Below, in pieces: positions 1 to 6,994 of a stretch of DNA of 8,282 nucleotides. The notes beneath the pieces were generated by a model. It had not been told where the DNA came from, searched no databases, and worked only from the letters and a program-made list of their open reading frames with translations. Source of the DNA: Paracoccaceae bacterium (GTDB lineage Bacteria > Pseudomonadota > Alphaproteobacteria > Rhodobacterales > Rhodobacteraceae); assembly GCA_026982515.1 (NCBI GenBank), contig JALSGY010000499.1, positions 1 to 8,282 of the forward strand, read 5' to 3'. Both the position numbers and the translations under genes were made by a program. Positions within the stretch are counted from its first letter, which is position 1; each line of letters begins with the position of its first letter.

Positions 1-22
1 GTGGATCTTGCGGGCCCTGCCC

Positions 23-898
23 CTACCGCAGTACCGGAATCACCATCAGGGGCGAAAGCTGATGCCGGGCGAAGAAGGCGTCCAGCTTTGCCGGGTCGGG
101 GTTGAGCGGATCGTCGCCGAACTCCTCGGCGGCCAACCCGCCGCTGACGAACAGCGTGTCCAGGCCCTCGCCGATGCCGCCCTGGATGTCGGTGGTGATA
201 CCGTCGCCGACGCACAGGATGAAATCGTCCGGCACCTTGCGGATGGCGTTCAGGCGGCGGCGGGCGAGATCGTAGATCGGGGGGTGGGGCTTGCCGAAAT
301 AGTAGCTCTCGCCGCCCATCTCGGTATAGAGCGCGGCGATCGCCCCGGCGCAATAGACGCGCTTGTCACCCATGTCCACCACGATGTCAGGGTTGGTGCA
401 CAGCAGCTTCATGCCCTTGTTCTTGGCATAAAGCAGCGTGGGGCGGTAATCCTCGGGGGTTTCCGTCTGATCGTCGAACAGGCCGGTGCAGACGATGCCC
501 TCGGCCTCTTTCAGCGGCACCCGCCGGATGGCCGATCCGTCCAGCCCTTCGGCCATTTCGGTGAAGAAGCCGTTATCCTTGGCCGGGCCGAGATGATAGA
601 CCTTGTGCCCCACCAGCCCGGCCACCATCGCCGCCTGCGAGGCATCGCCGGAGCTGACCACCTCGTCGTAGCAGTCGTGCGGCACGCCGATCCTGTCGAG
701 TTGGCGGATCACCGAGGGCTTGGGGCGCGGCGCGTTGGTCAGCAGCACCACGATGCCGCCCTCCTTGCGGAAGGCGCGCAGGGCCTCCACCGCCTCGGGG
801 AAGGGGTGAAAGCCATCGTGCAGACAGCCCCACAGATCGCACAGCAGGGCATCGTAGCGCCCCGAGATGTCGCTGAGCCGGTTGATGATCTCGGTCAA
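23..898 (-). CDS. HAD superfamily class IIA hydrolase (TIGR01459-like phosphatase)
   Basis: The 291-aa product is a cytosolic HAD phosphatase of the NagD/class IIA type, the branch usually labelled TIGR01459; the substrate is not known. Motif I is Asp21-Leu-Trp-Gly (the nucleophile is Asp21; Trp23 stands where most HAD phosphatases have a second Asp). Motif II is Thr54 in LLTNAP, motif III Lys203 in GKPHPPIY, and motif IV GDGITTD with Asp232 and Asp237. The roughly 140 residues between motifs II and III fit a C2 cap. The start is TTG (896-898), preceded by GGAGG at 903-907 with a 4-nt gap. No ATG or GTG lies nearby in frame, and the N-terminus 'MTEII..L..IS..YDAL' looks like its relatives. 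It lies 38 bp downstream of ppaC on the same strand, so probably in one transcript. It ends 22 bp from the window edge, so further operon members cannot be seen. The family call is firm; the physiological role is open. Confidence 0.9.
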   Translation of the reverse strand: MTEIINRLSDISGRYDALLCDLWGCLHDGFHPFPEAVEALRAFRKEGGIVVLLTNAPRPKPSVIRQLDRIGVPHDCYDEVVSSGDASQAAMVAGLVGHKVYHLGPAKDNGFFTEMAEGLDGSAIRRVPLKEAEGIVCTGLFDDQTETPEDYRPTLLYAKNKGMKLLCTNPDIVVDMGDKRVYCAGAIAALYTEMGGESYYFGKPHPPIYDLARRRLNAIRKVPDDFILCVGDGITTDIQGGIGEGLDTLFVSGGLAAEEFGDDPLNPDPAKLDAFFARHQLSPLMVIPVLR

Positions 899-936
899 TT
901 TGCCTCCGCTGTCGCCACGTGGCGCGGGCCGGGGTT

Positions 937-1857
937 TCAGACTGTCAGGTTCGGGATGATCTGCTTCTTGCGGCTTACGATGCCGGGAAGAACCACCGTG
1001 TCGCCCTCGACGCTGACGTCGAAGGATTTCTCGGCCACGGACCGGACGAAATCATTGGGCACCAGCAGGGTGGCCTCCTCGTTCAGGATGTCCACCACGA
1101 ACAGCAGCACCTGATCGGCGCCATCCTCGGCGCAGACCTCGCGCATGGCCGTCATCAGCCCGTCCTTGCGGGCGAGAATCGCCTGCGGCGAGGTGGTCTC
1201 GAGAACGCTGACCCGGAATTTCGTGCCCCCCACCTCATACTCCTTGGAATCCATGCGCAGGAGTTCGGCGTCCGAGAAGGACGAGACATCGGACTTGGCG
1301 GCGAACAGCTCTGCCGCGTAATCGGGGATGGAGATGCCCAGCTCGGCGGCCAGTTTCTCGGCCACCTCACGGTCATGGTCGGTGGTGGTAGGAGAGCGGA
1401 ACTCCAACGTGTCGGAGAGGATGCACGACAGCATCGCGGCGCGGATCTCGTCGGGCATGTTGGCCACGTCCGGGCCCATCAGATCGTGCATGATGGTGGC
1501 GGTGCAGGCCAGCGGACGAATGGTGATGGAGATCGGCCGGCGGGTTTTCAGACCGCCCTGCAGCATGTGGTGATCGATCACCTCGATCACGTCGGCCTCG
1601 TTGATCGAGGGCGGCAGTTCGGCCACGTTGTTGGTATCCACGATCACCACCCTGTCCCCGGCCGAGACATCCTCGATGATCTCGGGCTTTTCCAGGTTCC
1701 AGCGGCTGAGCATGAAGGCGGCTTCGGTGTTGGGCTCGCCCAGCAGTTTCGGCTCGGCCGGCTGGCCCTTGACCTGGGAAAGATACCACGCCCAGATGAT
1801 GGGCGAGCCGGTGCTGTCGGTGTCGGGGGCCTTGTGGCCGATAACCTTGATCGTCAT
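937..1857 (-). CDS. ppaC: Manganese-dependent inorganic pyrophosphatase (family II, DHH superfamily)
   Basis: This 306-aa enzyme hydrolyses pyrophosphate to two phosphates in the cytosol and so pulls biosynthetic reactions forward. It is a family II enzyme, unrelated to the common family I Ppa. The metal ligands are all present: GHKAPDTDS (His8, Asp12, Asp14), VDTNN (Asp74), the DHH motif (Asp95-His96-His97) and SDT (Asp149). The C-terminal DHHA2 domain carries the phosphate-binding SRKKQ motif (Arg296, Lys297) and Lys205. Length is normal for the short, CBS-less form (about 305-310 aa), so no adenine-nucleotide control by CBS domains is expected. The ATG start is preceded by GGAAG about 5 nt away, and GHKAPDTDS sits 7 residues in, as in relatives. 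A sigma-70-like promoter lies at 1894-1922. The HAD gene follows 38 bp downstream. Confidence 0.97.
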   Translation of the reverse strand: MTIKVIGHKAPDTDSTGSPIIWAWYLSQVKGQPAEPKLLGEPNTEAAFMLSRWNLEKPEIIEDVSAGDRVVIVDTNNVAELPPSINEADVIEVIDHHMLQGGLKTRRPISITIRPLACTATIMHDLMGPDVANMPDEIRAAMLSCILSDTLEFRSPTTTDHDREVAEKLAAELGISIPDYAAELFAAKSDVSSFSDAELLRMDSKEYEVGGTKFRVSVLETTSPQAILARKDGLMTAMREVCAEDGADQVLLFVVDILNEEATLLVPNDFVRSVAEKSFDVSVEGDTVVLPGIVSRKKQIIPNLTV

Positions 1858-1893
1858 GTGCTCTTCCGTTTTCAGCGTGGCGAATCCGCGCGA

Positions 1894-1922
1894 CTTATAG
1901 GCGCTGGCGCAGGGGATGTTAA
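1894..1922 (-). promoter_or_regulatory. Sigma-70-like promoter for ppaC
   Basis: Read on the minus strand, TTAACA (1917-1922, 5 of 6 to TTGACA) is followed after exactly 17 nt by TATAAG (1894-1899, 5 of 6 to TATAAT). The predicted start is near 1887, giving a leader of about 30 nt before the ppaC ATG. It lies in the 102-bp gap between the 72-aa gene and ppaC, so ppaC can be transcribed independently of that gene. This is a sequence match only. Confidence 0.65.
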
Positions 1923-1959
1923 GGTGCGGCGGATGGCGGCGCGCCGGTCGCGCCCGGGG

Positions 1960-2178
1960 CTATCCCTGCCCGCCCCCGGACAGTTCCGCCAGCAGGGCAC
2001 GCGCCCGGGCCTCGGCGCGGCGCACCCGCACGGCGGTGAGGAAGGCCTCCTGCATGGTCTGCGAGGAGGCGCCGATGACCTCGGAAATCTGGTCGGCCAT
2101 CTTGTCGTTGCCGGTCTTCTCGATTGCGGCCAGCACGTCCTTGGCCAGTTCGTCGGCCAGGGTTTCGATGATCTGCAT
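1960..2178 (-). CDS. Small uncharacterised protein (72 aa)
   Basis: I do not recognise a named family. The 72-aa product begins MQIIETLADELAKDV and ends in a basic, Ala/Arg-rich helix (RVRRAEARARALL) followed by a Gly-rich tail. It has no signal peptide, no membrane segment and no cysteine; it looks like a soluble, mostly helical protein, perhaps a small regulatory or binding protein. The ATG at 2176-2178 is preceded by GGAG with a 7-nt gap. The open frame runs further upstream to 2373, but that part is Pro/Arg-rich, overlaps the groES promoter and looks non-coding. It is transcribed divergently from groES, 262 bp away, and lies 102 bp upstream of ppaC. A 7-bp GC hairpin (2211-2228) lies in its leader. 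Good ribosome binding site and natural composition support it as real; function unknown. Confidence 0.7.
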   Translation of the reverse strand: MQIIETLADELAKDVLAAIEKTGNDKMADQISEVIGASSQTMQEAFLTAVRVRRAEARARALLAELSGGGQG

Positions 2179-2323
2179 TCGGGTGCTCCGTCTTCTGGGT
2201 GTCGCGAAGGGCGCCGGGCCTCCGGCGCTGCCGGGTGCGTGGTTACAGCAAGTCGCGGGCGGGGAACACCTGCCGTTTTCGGGCCTTGCCGCGCGGGGCG
2301 GGGCATTTTCGCGCCACGGGCGG

Positions 2324-2352
2324 TTGACAGGTGCGGGCGGGAAGCCTAAATC
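2324..2352 (+). promoter_or_regulatory. groESL promoter (overlapping sigma-70 / RpoH-like)
   Basis: TTGACA (2324-2329) is a perfect -35. After 17 nt comes TAAATC (2347-2352), a weak sigma-70 -10. Shifted by a base or two, the same stretch reads GTTGAC, 16 nt, CCTAAAT followed two bases later by G. This matches the alphaproteobacterial RpoH pattern (CTTGAC, then CYTATNTNNG) with one mismatch in each element. Predicted transcription start is about 2359-2360, exactly where the CIRCE operator begins. The likely outcome is heat induction through both sigma factor and HrcA release. Confidence 0.65.
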
Positions 2353-2359
2353 CGGCCCG

Positions 2360-2386
2360 TTAGCACTCGGCACAAGTGAGTGCTAA
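2360..2386 (+). promoter_or_regulatory. CIRCE operator (HrcA binding site)
   Basis: A perfect CIRCE inverted repeat: TTAGCACTC (2360-2368), 9-nt spacer, GAGTGCTAA (2378-2386), with no mismatch to the consensus. CIRCE is the known operator of the HrcA repressor, which GroEL keeps active. Its position at the predicted +1 means bound HrcA would block initiation, and in the transcript the repeat lies at the very 5' end. hrcA itself is not in this window. Confidence 0.97.
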
Positions 2387-2440
2387 CACGCCCTCACCGC
2401 GAGGGAAATGGAGAAACCTTGAACCAAGGAGCGTTCAGAG

Positions 2441-2755
2441 ATGGCATTCAAACCGCTGCATGACCGTGTGCTGGTCCGCCGTATTGAAAGCGACGAGAAG
2501 ACCAAAGGCGGTCTGATCATCCCCGACAGCGCGAAAGAGAAACCCTCCGAAGGCGAAGTGATCGCCGTCGGTGAGGGGGCCCGCAAGGATTCCGGCGAAC
2601 TGATCGAGATGTCCGTCAAGCCCGGCGACCGCATCCTGTTCGGCAAGTGGTCCGGCACCGAAATCACCCTCGATGGCGAGGAATACCTGATCATGAAGGA
2701 AAGCGACATCCTCGGCATCATCGAGGGCGGCGCCACGGCCTCCAAGGCCGCCTGA
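2441..2755 (+). CDS. groES: Co-chaperonin GroES (Hsp10)
   Basis: The 104-aa product is the heptameric lid of the GroEL folding chamber, in the cytosol. The N-terminus MAFKPLHDRVLVRR is the Cpn10 signature region. Residues 17-32 form the mobile loop, with the GroEL-contacting tripeptide Leu25-Ile26-Ile27 in GGLIIP. The C-terminal half has the expected GDRILFGKWSG and EYLIMKESDILGI segments. It is slightly longer than the E. coli protein (97 aa), with a short Ala/Ser tail. The ATG is preceded by AAGGAG (2426-2431) with a 9-nt gap. It is first in the operon, 55 bp ahead of groEL, behind a CIRCE operator and a heat-shock-type promoter. A 6-bp hairpin with a 3-nt loop (2736-2750) spans its last codons. 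Confidence 0.99.
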   Translation: MAFKPLHDRVLVRRIESDEKTKGGLIIPDSAKEKPSEGEVIAVGEGARKDSGELIEMSVKPGDRILFGKWSGTEITLDGEEYLIMKESDILGIIEGGATASKAA

Positions 2756-2810
2756 GCACATACAGGCCTGATCGGACAGACAAAGAAACCAAGTCTAAGG
2801 AGCAAGCAAA

Positions 2811-4457
<1,647 letters not shown>

Positions 4458-4484
4458 GCTGCCCTCTGGCAGAAAATCCGAAAG

Positions 4485-4511
4485 AAAGGGGCCCCGGACG
4501 GGGCCCCTTTT
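4485..4511 (+). terminator. Rho-independent terminator of groESL (probably bidirectional)
   Basis: A perfect 11-bp stem (4485-4495 with 4500-4510, core GGGGCCCC on each arm) closes on the 4-nt loop GGAC and runs into TTTT (4508-4511). It lies 27 bp after the groEL stop. On the minus strand the same stem is followed by TTTCTTT, so it may also end transcription of the converging Nudix gene, which stops at 4562. Confidence 0.92.
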
Positions 4512-4561
4512 GCATCAGCTGCATCAGGGCCGGTACCTCTCCGGCGCTGCGCCCTCGTGCC

Positions 4562-5011
4562 TCAGATGATCCGCTCCAGCGGGTCATAGCGCACCGGGCC
4601 GCTGGCCGCGAAGGCCACCTCCGGCAGGCTGTCGGGCTTGAGCCGGACGGAGTGCAGCTCGTCCTCGGCGAAGAACCGCCGCTCGGTAACCACTGCGGCC
4701 GGGTCCCTCCAGTCACTGCGCGGTGGACCACCGGTCAGGCGGCAGCGGAAGAACAGCTCCACCTGGTGAAAGCCGCTTGCCGGGTCGTGAAACTCGTTGA
4801 CCAGCGCCAGATCGCCCACGGCGATTTCCAGGCCGCATTCCTCGTGCACTTCACGGGCCAGGTTGTCGGGCAGGGACTGGCCCGGCTCGACCCCGCCGCC
4901 GGGCGCGCACCACAGCCGCTTGCGGTGGCCGGGGTAGGCATTGACCAGCAGCAGCCGGTTTTCATGCACGATGATGGCGCGCACGGACAGGCGCGGGGGG
5001 CGGACCTTCAT
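4562..5011 (-). CDS. Nudix hydrolase
   Basis: The 149-aa product is a cytosolic Nudix-fold pyrophosphohydrolase; the substrate (nucleotide, nucleotide sugar or other X-linked diphosphate) cannot be told. The Nudix helix covers residues 39-61: Gly39, then Arg53-Glu54-Val55-x-Glu57-Glu58-x-Gly60-Leu61, which supplies the metal-binding glutamates. The first glutamate of the GX5E part is Gln45 here (PGQSL instead of PGESL), a small departure from consensus. A preceding strand (LSVRAIIVHENRLLLV, residues 8-23) is the usual first Nudix strand. The ATG at 5009-5011 was chosen because it gives the full fold; no start codon lies close upstream and there is no Shine-Dalgarno. A candidate promoter at 5018-5046 would begin transcription at or beside this ATG. 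It converges with groEL and diverges from the secreted hydrolase gene. Confidence 0.9.
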   Translation of the reverse strand: MKVRPPRLSVRAIIVHENRLLLVNAYPGHRKRLWCAPGGGVEPGQSLPDNLAREVHEECGLEIAVGDLALVNEFHDPASGFHQVELFFRCRLTGGPPRSDWRDPAAVVTERRFFAEDELHSVRLKPDSLPEVAFAASGPVRYDPLERII

Positions 5012-5017
5012 GCCGCA

Positions 5018-5046
5018 ACAATGGCGGCGGGGCGGGGCGGTTGCAA
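5018..5046 (-). promoter_or_regulatory. Candidate promoter of the Nudix gene (possible leaderless mRNA)
   Basis: On the minus strand, TTGCAA (5041-5046, 4 of 6) and CATTGT (5018-5023, 3 of 6) are separated by 17 nt. The predicted start is 7 nt past the -10, at the A of the Nudix ATG. That would explain why there is no ribosome binding site. The -10 match is weak, so this is tentative. Confidence 0.35.
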
Positions 5047-5089
5047 GCGGGGGCTCGCACAAGCCGCTCCGCCGCCCTATCTTTACGGG

Positions 5090-5830
5090 ATGAGACTGGC
5101 CCTTGCCCTGACGATCGCCCTCGTCCTGCCCGGCCCGGCCGCGGCGGAGGCCGAGGGCGAATGCGTCGTGCTGCTGCACGGGCTGGCGCGCACCAGCGCC
5201 TCGATGCTGATCATGGAGGAAGCGCTGGAGGCGGAGGGCTACCACGTGGTCAACCGCGGCTACCCCTCCACCGCGGCCCCGATCGAGCAACTGGTGGAGA
5301 TGGCCCTGCCGCCGGCGGTTGCCGAGTGCGGCGAGAGGAAGGTGAACTTCGTCACCCACTCCATGGGCGGCATCCTGGTGCGCGCCTGGCTGGAGGAAAA
5401 CCGCCCCCCCCGGATGGGCCGCGTGGTCATGCTGGGCCCGCCCAACCACGGCACGGAACTGGTGGATGCCTTCGGCGATCTCGGCCCCTTCAAGTGGCTG
5501 AACGGGCCGGCCGGGCTGCAGCTGGGGACCGGGCCGGACAGCGTGCCCAACCGGCTGGGCCTGCCGGCCTTCGAACTGGGGGTGATCGCGGGGGACCGTT
5601 CGCTCAACCCGTTGTATTCCTCGCTGATCGAGGGCGAGGATGACGGCAAGGTCTCGGTGGAGTCGACCCGCATCCAGGGCATGACCGACCATATCGTGCT
5701 GCCGGTGACGCATACCTTCATGATGATGAACCCGCTGGTCATCGAGGAGGTGAAGATCTTCCTGCGCGAGGGCCGGTTCGACCATGAGCTGACCCTGGGC
5801 GAGGTCCTGGCGCGGACGATCTGGAAATAG
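5090..5830 (+). CDS. Secreted alpha/beta hydrolase (lipase/esterase-like)
   Basis: The 246-aa product is an alpha/beta-fold serine hydrolase, probably an esterase or lipase exported by Sec to the periplasm or beyond. Residues 1-19 are a signal peptide: MR, a hydrophobic core, then Ala-Ala-Ala with likely cleavage before Glu20. The mature part has the oxyanion-hole HG (His30-Gly31), the nucleophile elbow Thr89-His90-Ser91-Met92-Gly93-Gly94 (Thr replaces the first Gly of GxSxG), a likely acid at Asp185 (EDDGKVSVES), and a likely catalytic His208 (LPVTHTF). GPPNHGTEL (116-124) is common to this group. Cys25 and Cys80 could form a disulfide. The ATG was chosen because it places the signal peptide at the N-terminus; the longer open frame upstream lies antisense to the Nudix gene. 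No Shine-Dalgarno is visible. The substrate is unknown. It diverges from the Nudix gene (78-bp gap) and converges with purK. Confidence 0.9.
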   Translation: MRLALALTIALVLPGPAAAEAEGECVVLLHGLARTSASMLIMEEALEAEGYHVVNRGYPSTAAPIEQLVEMALPPAVAECGERKVNFVTHSMGGILVRAWLEENRPPRMGRVVMLGPPNHGTELVDAFGDLGPFKWLNGPAGLQLGTGPDSVPNRLGLPAFELGVIAGDRSLNPLYSSLIEGEDDGKVSVESTRIQGMTDHIVLPVTHTFMMMNPLVIEEVKIFLREGRFDHELTLGEVLARTIWK

Positions 5831-5847
5831 GGTGGCGAGGGCCGCAG

Positions 5848-5868
5848 CCGGGCACCTGCCGGGGTTTT
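5848..5868 (+). terminator. Weak terminator-like hairpin after the secreted hydrolase gene
   Basis: An imperfect GC stem (CCGGGC 5848-5853 with GCCGG 5858-5862, one bulged G, ACCT loop) is followed by GG and TTTT (5865-5868), 17 bp after the stop codon. The stem is short and the T run does not abut it, so this is a weak call. Confidence 0.35.
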
Positions 5869-5894
5869 GAGGCCGGCATCCTTCGAGCGGAGCA

Positions 5895-5908
5895 GGCCGC
5901 GTGCGGCC
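5895..5908 (-). terminator. GC hairpin just downstream of purK
   Basis: GGCCG (5895-5899) pairs with CGGCC (5904-5908) around a 4-nt loop, 9 bp past the purK stop on the minus strand. There is no T run, so it may be an mRNA 3'-end stabiliser or a factor-dependent site and not an intrinsic terminator. Confidence 0.25.
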
Positions 5909-5917
5909 CGCCAGGGT

Positions 5918-6994
5918 TCAGCCCGGCTTGCCGGTGATCCGGTTCACGTGGCCCATCTTGCGCCCCGGCCGCGCCTCGGCCTTGCCGTAGAGATGGATTG
6001 CCGAGCGCCCGTCGGCGGCGATGTCGGGGATGCGCGCCACGTCATCGCCGATCAGGTTGGTCATTTCCACGTCCGCATGGCGGGTGCCGTCGCCCAGCGG
6101 CCAGCCGGCGATGGCGCGAATGTGCTGCTCGAACTGGTCGATGGTGCAGCCCTGCTGTGTCCAGTGGCCGGAGTTGTGCACCCGCGGGGCGATCTCGTTG
6201 ACCACCAGCCCGTCGTCGGTGACGAACAGCTCCACCCCCAGCACGCCCACGTATTCGAGTGCGTTCAGGATCCGCGCCGCGATCAGCACCGCGTCCGAGC
6301 GCTGGGCCGGCGACAGCCGTGCCGGCACCGTGGTGGTGCGCAGGATACCGCCCTCGTGGACGTTCTCGCCGGGGTCGAAACAGGCCACGCGCCCATCCAT
6401 GCCGCGCGCTCCGATCACCGAAATTTCATGGCTGAATGCCACGAAGCCTTCGAGAATCGCCGGTGCCGGTTCCAGCTGTGCCCAGGCCGCACCCGCATCA
6501 GGGGTGGAATCGATCCGCACCTGGCCCTTGCCGTCATAGCCGAAGCGGCGGGTTTTCAGGATCGCCGGGGTGCCGGTCCGGGCGATGGCCTGCTGCATTT
6601 CGGCCTCGCTCGCGACCGGGGCGAAGGGCGCGGTGGCCAGCCCGAGCCCCTGCAGAAATTCCTTTTCCGTCAATCTGTCCTGGCTGACCCGCAGCGCCTC
6701 GCGCCCCGGGCGCACGGGCACGGCCTCTTCCAGCAGGTCCAGCGCCGCTGTGGGGATGTTCTCGAATTCGTAGGTCACCACGTCCACCGAGGCCGCGAAA
6801 GCGCTCAGTGCCGCGGTATCCTCATAAGGAGCCGTGGTCAGGGCATGGGCTACCTGGGCTGCGGGCGGGGCGGCGCCGGGTTCGTAGATATGGCACTTGA
6901 AGCCCAGCCGGGAGGCGGCCACCGAGAGCATCCGCCCCAGCTGCCCGCCCCCCAGAATGCCGATCGTCGCCCCCGGCGCGAGAGGTTCAGTCAT
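5918..6994 (-). CDS. purK: N5-carboxyaminoimidazole ribonucleotide synthase
   Basis: The 358-aa ATP-grasp enzyme makes N5-CAIR from AIR, bicarbonate and ATP, the first half of the two-step AIR carboxylation in purine synthesis; PurE finishes it. The N-terminal pre-ATP-grasp domain has GILGGGQLGRM (12-22) and TYEFENIP (74-81). The ATP-binding region has LKTRRFGYDGKGQ (146-158) and the EGFVAFSHE segment (182-190). The metal-binding and substrate end has GVELFV (253-258), NEIAPRVHNSGHWT (266-279), and HLYGKAEARPGRKMGHV (334-350). Length is typical. The ATG at 6992-6994 was chosen: it overlaps the purE stop by 8 nt (ATGACTGA) and places GGGQLGRM about 15 residues in. The open frame continues upstream inside purE but reads as shadow. 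Translation is probably coupled to purE. Confidence 0.98.
   Translation of the reverse strand: MTEPLAPGATIGILGGGQLGRMLSVAASRLGFKCHIYEPGAAPPAAQVAHALTTAPYEDTAALSAFAASVDVVTYEFENIPTAALDLLEEAVPVRPGREALRVSQDRLTEKEFLQGLGLATAPFAPVASEAEMQQAIARTGTPAILKTRRFGYDGKGQVRIDSTPDAGAAWAQLEPAPAILEGFVAFSHEISVIGARGMDGRVACFDPGENVHEGGILRTTTVPARLSPAQRSDAVLIAARILNALEYVGVLGVELFVTDDGLVVNEIAPRVHNSGHWTQQGCTIDQFEQHIRAIAGWPLGDGTRHADVEMTNLIGDDVARIPDIAADGRSAIHLYGKAEARPGRKMGHVNRITGKPG

Noticed and set aside
8..1114. 368-codon plus-strand open frame over the HAD gene and the end of ppaC
   Set aside because: Antisense to two well-supported genes; composition and lack of ribosome binding site mark it as a shadow.
919..2349. 476-codon plus-strand open frame over ppaC and the 72-aa gene
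   Set aside because: It is antisense to ppaC, whose metal-binding motifs are complete. Gly/His/Arg/Val-rich composition is typical of a GC-rich reverse-frame shadow, with no ribosome binding site or family pattern.
2179..2373. Longer form of the 72-aa gene starting at 2373
   Set aside because: The added 65 residues are Pro/Arg/Ala-rich and would overlap the groES promoter and the start of CIRCE; the internal ATG at 2178 has the ribosome binding site.
4511..4528. Tandem TGCATCAG repeat after the groEL terminator
   Set aside because: Only two short copies; no array and no sign of function.
4652..5089. N-terminal extension of the secreted hydrolase frame
   Set aside because: It would be antisense to the Nudix gene and would bury the signal peptide; the ATG at 5090 is preferred.
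5012..5785. N-terminal extension of the Nudix frame (to 5785)
   Set aside because: The extension is antisense to the secreted hydrolase and has no family content; the Nudix fold begins right after the ATG at 5011.
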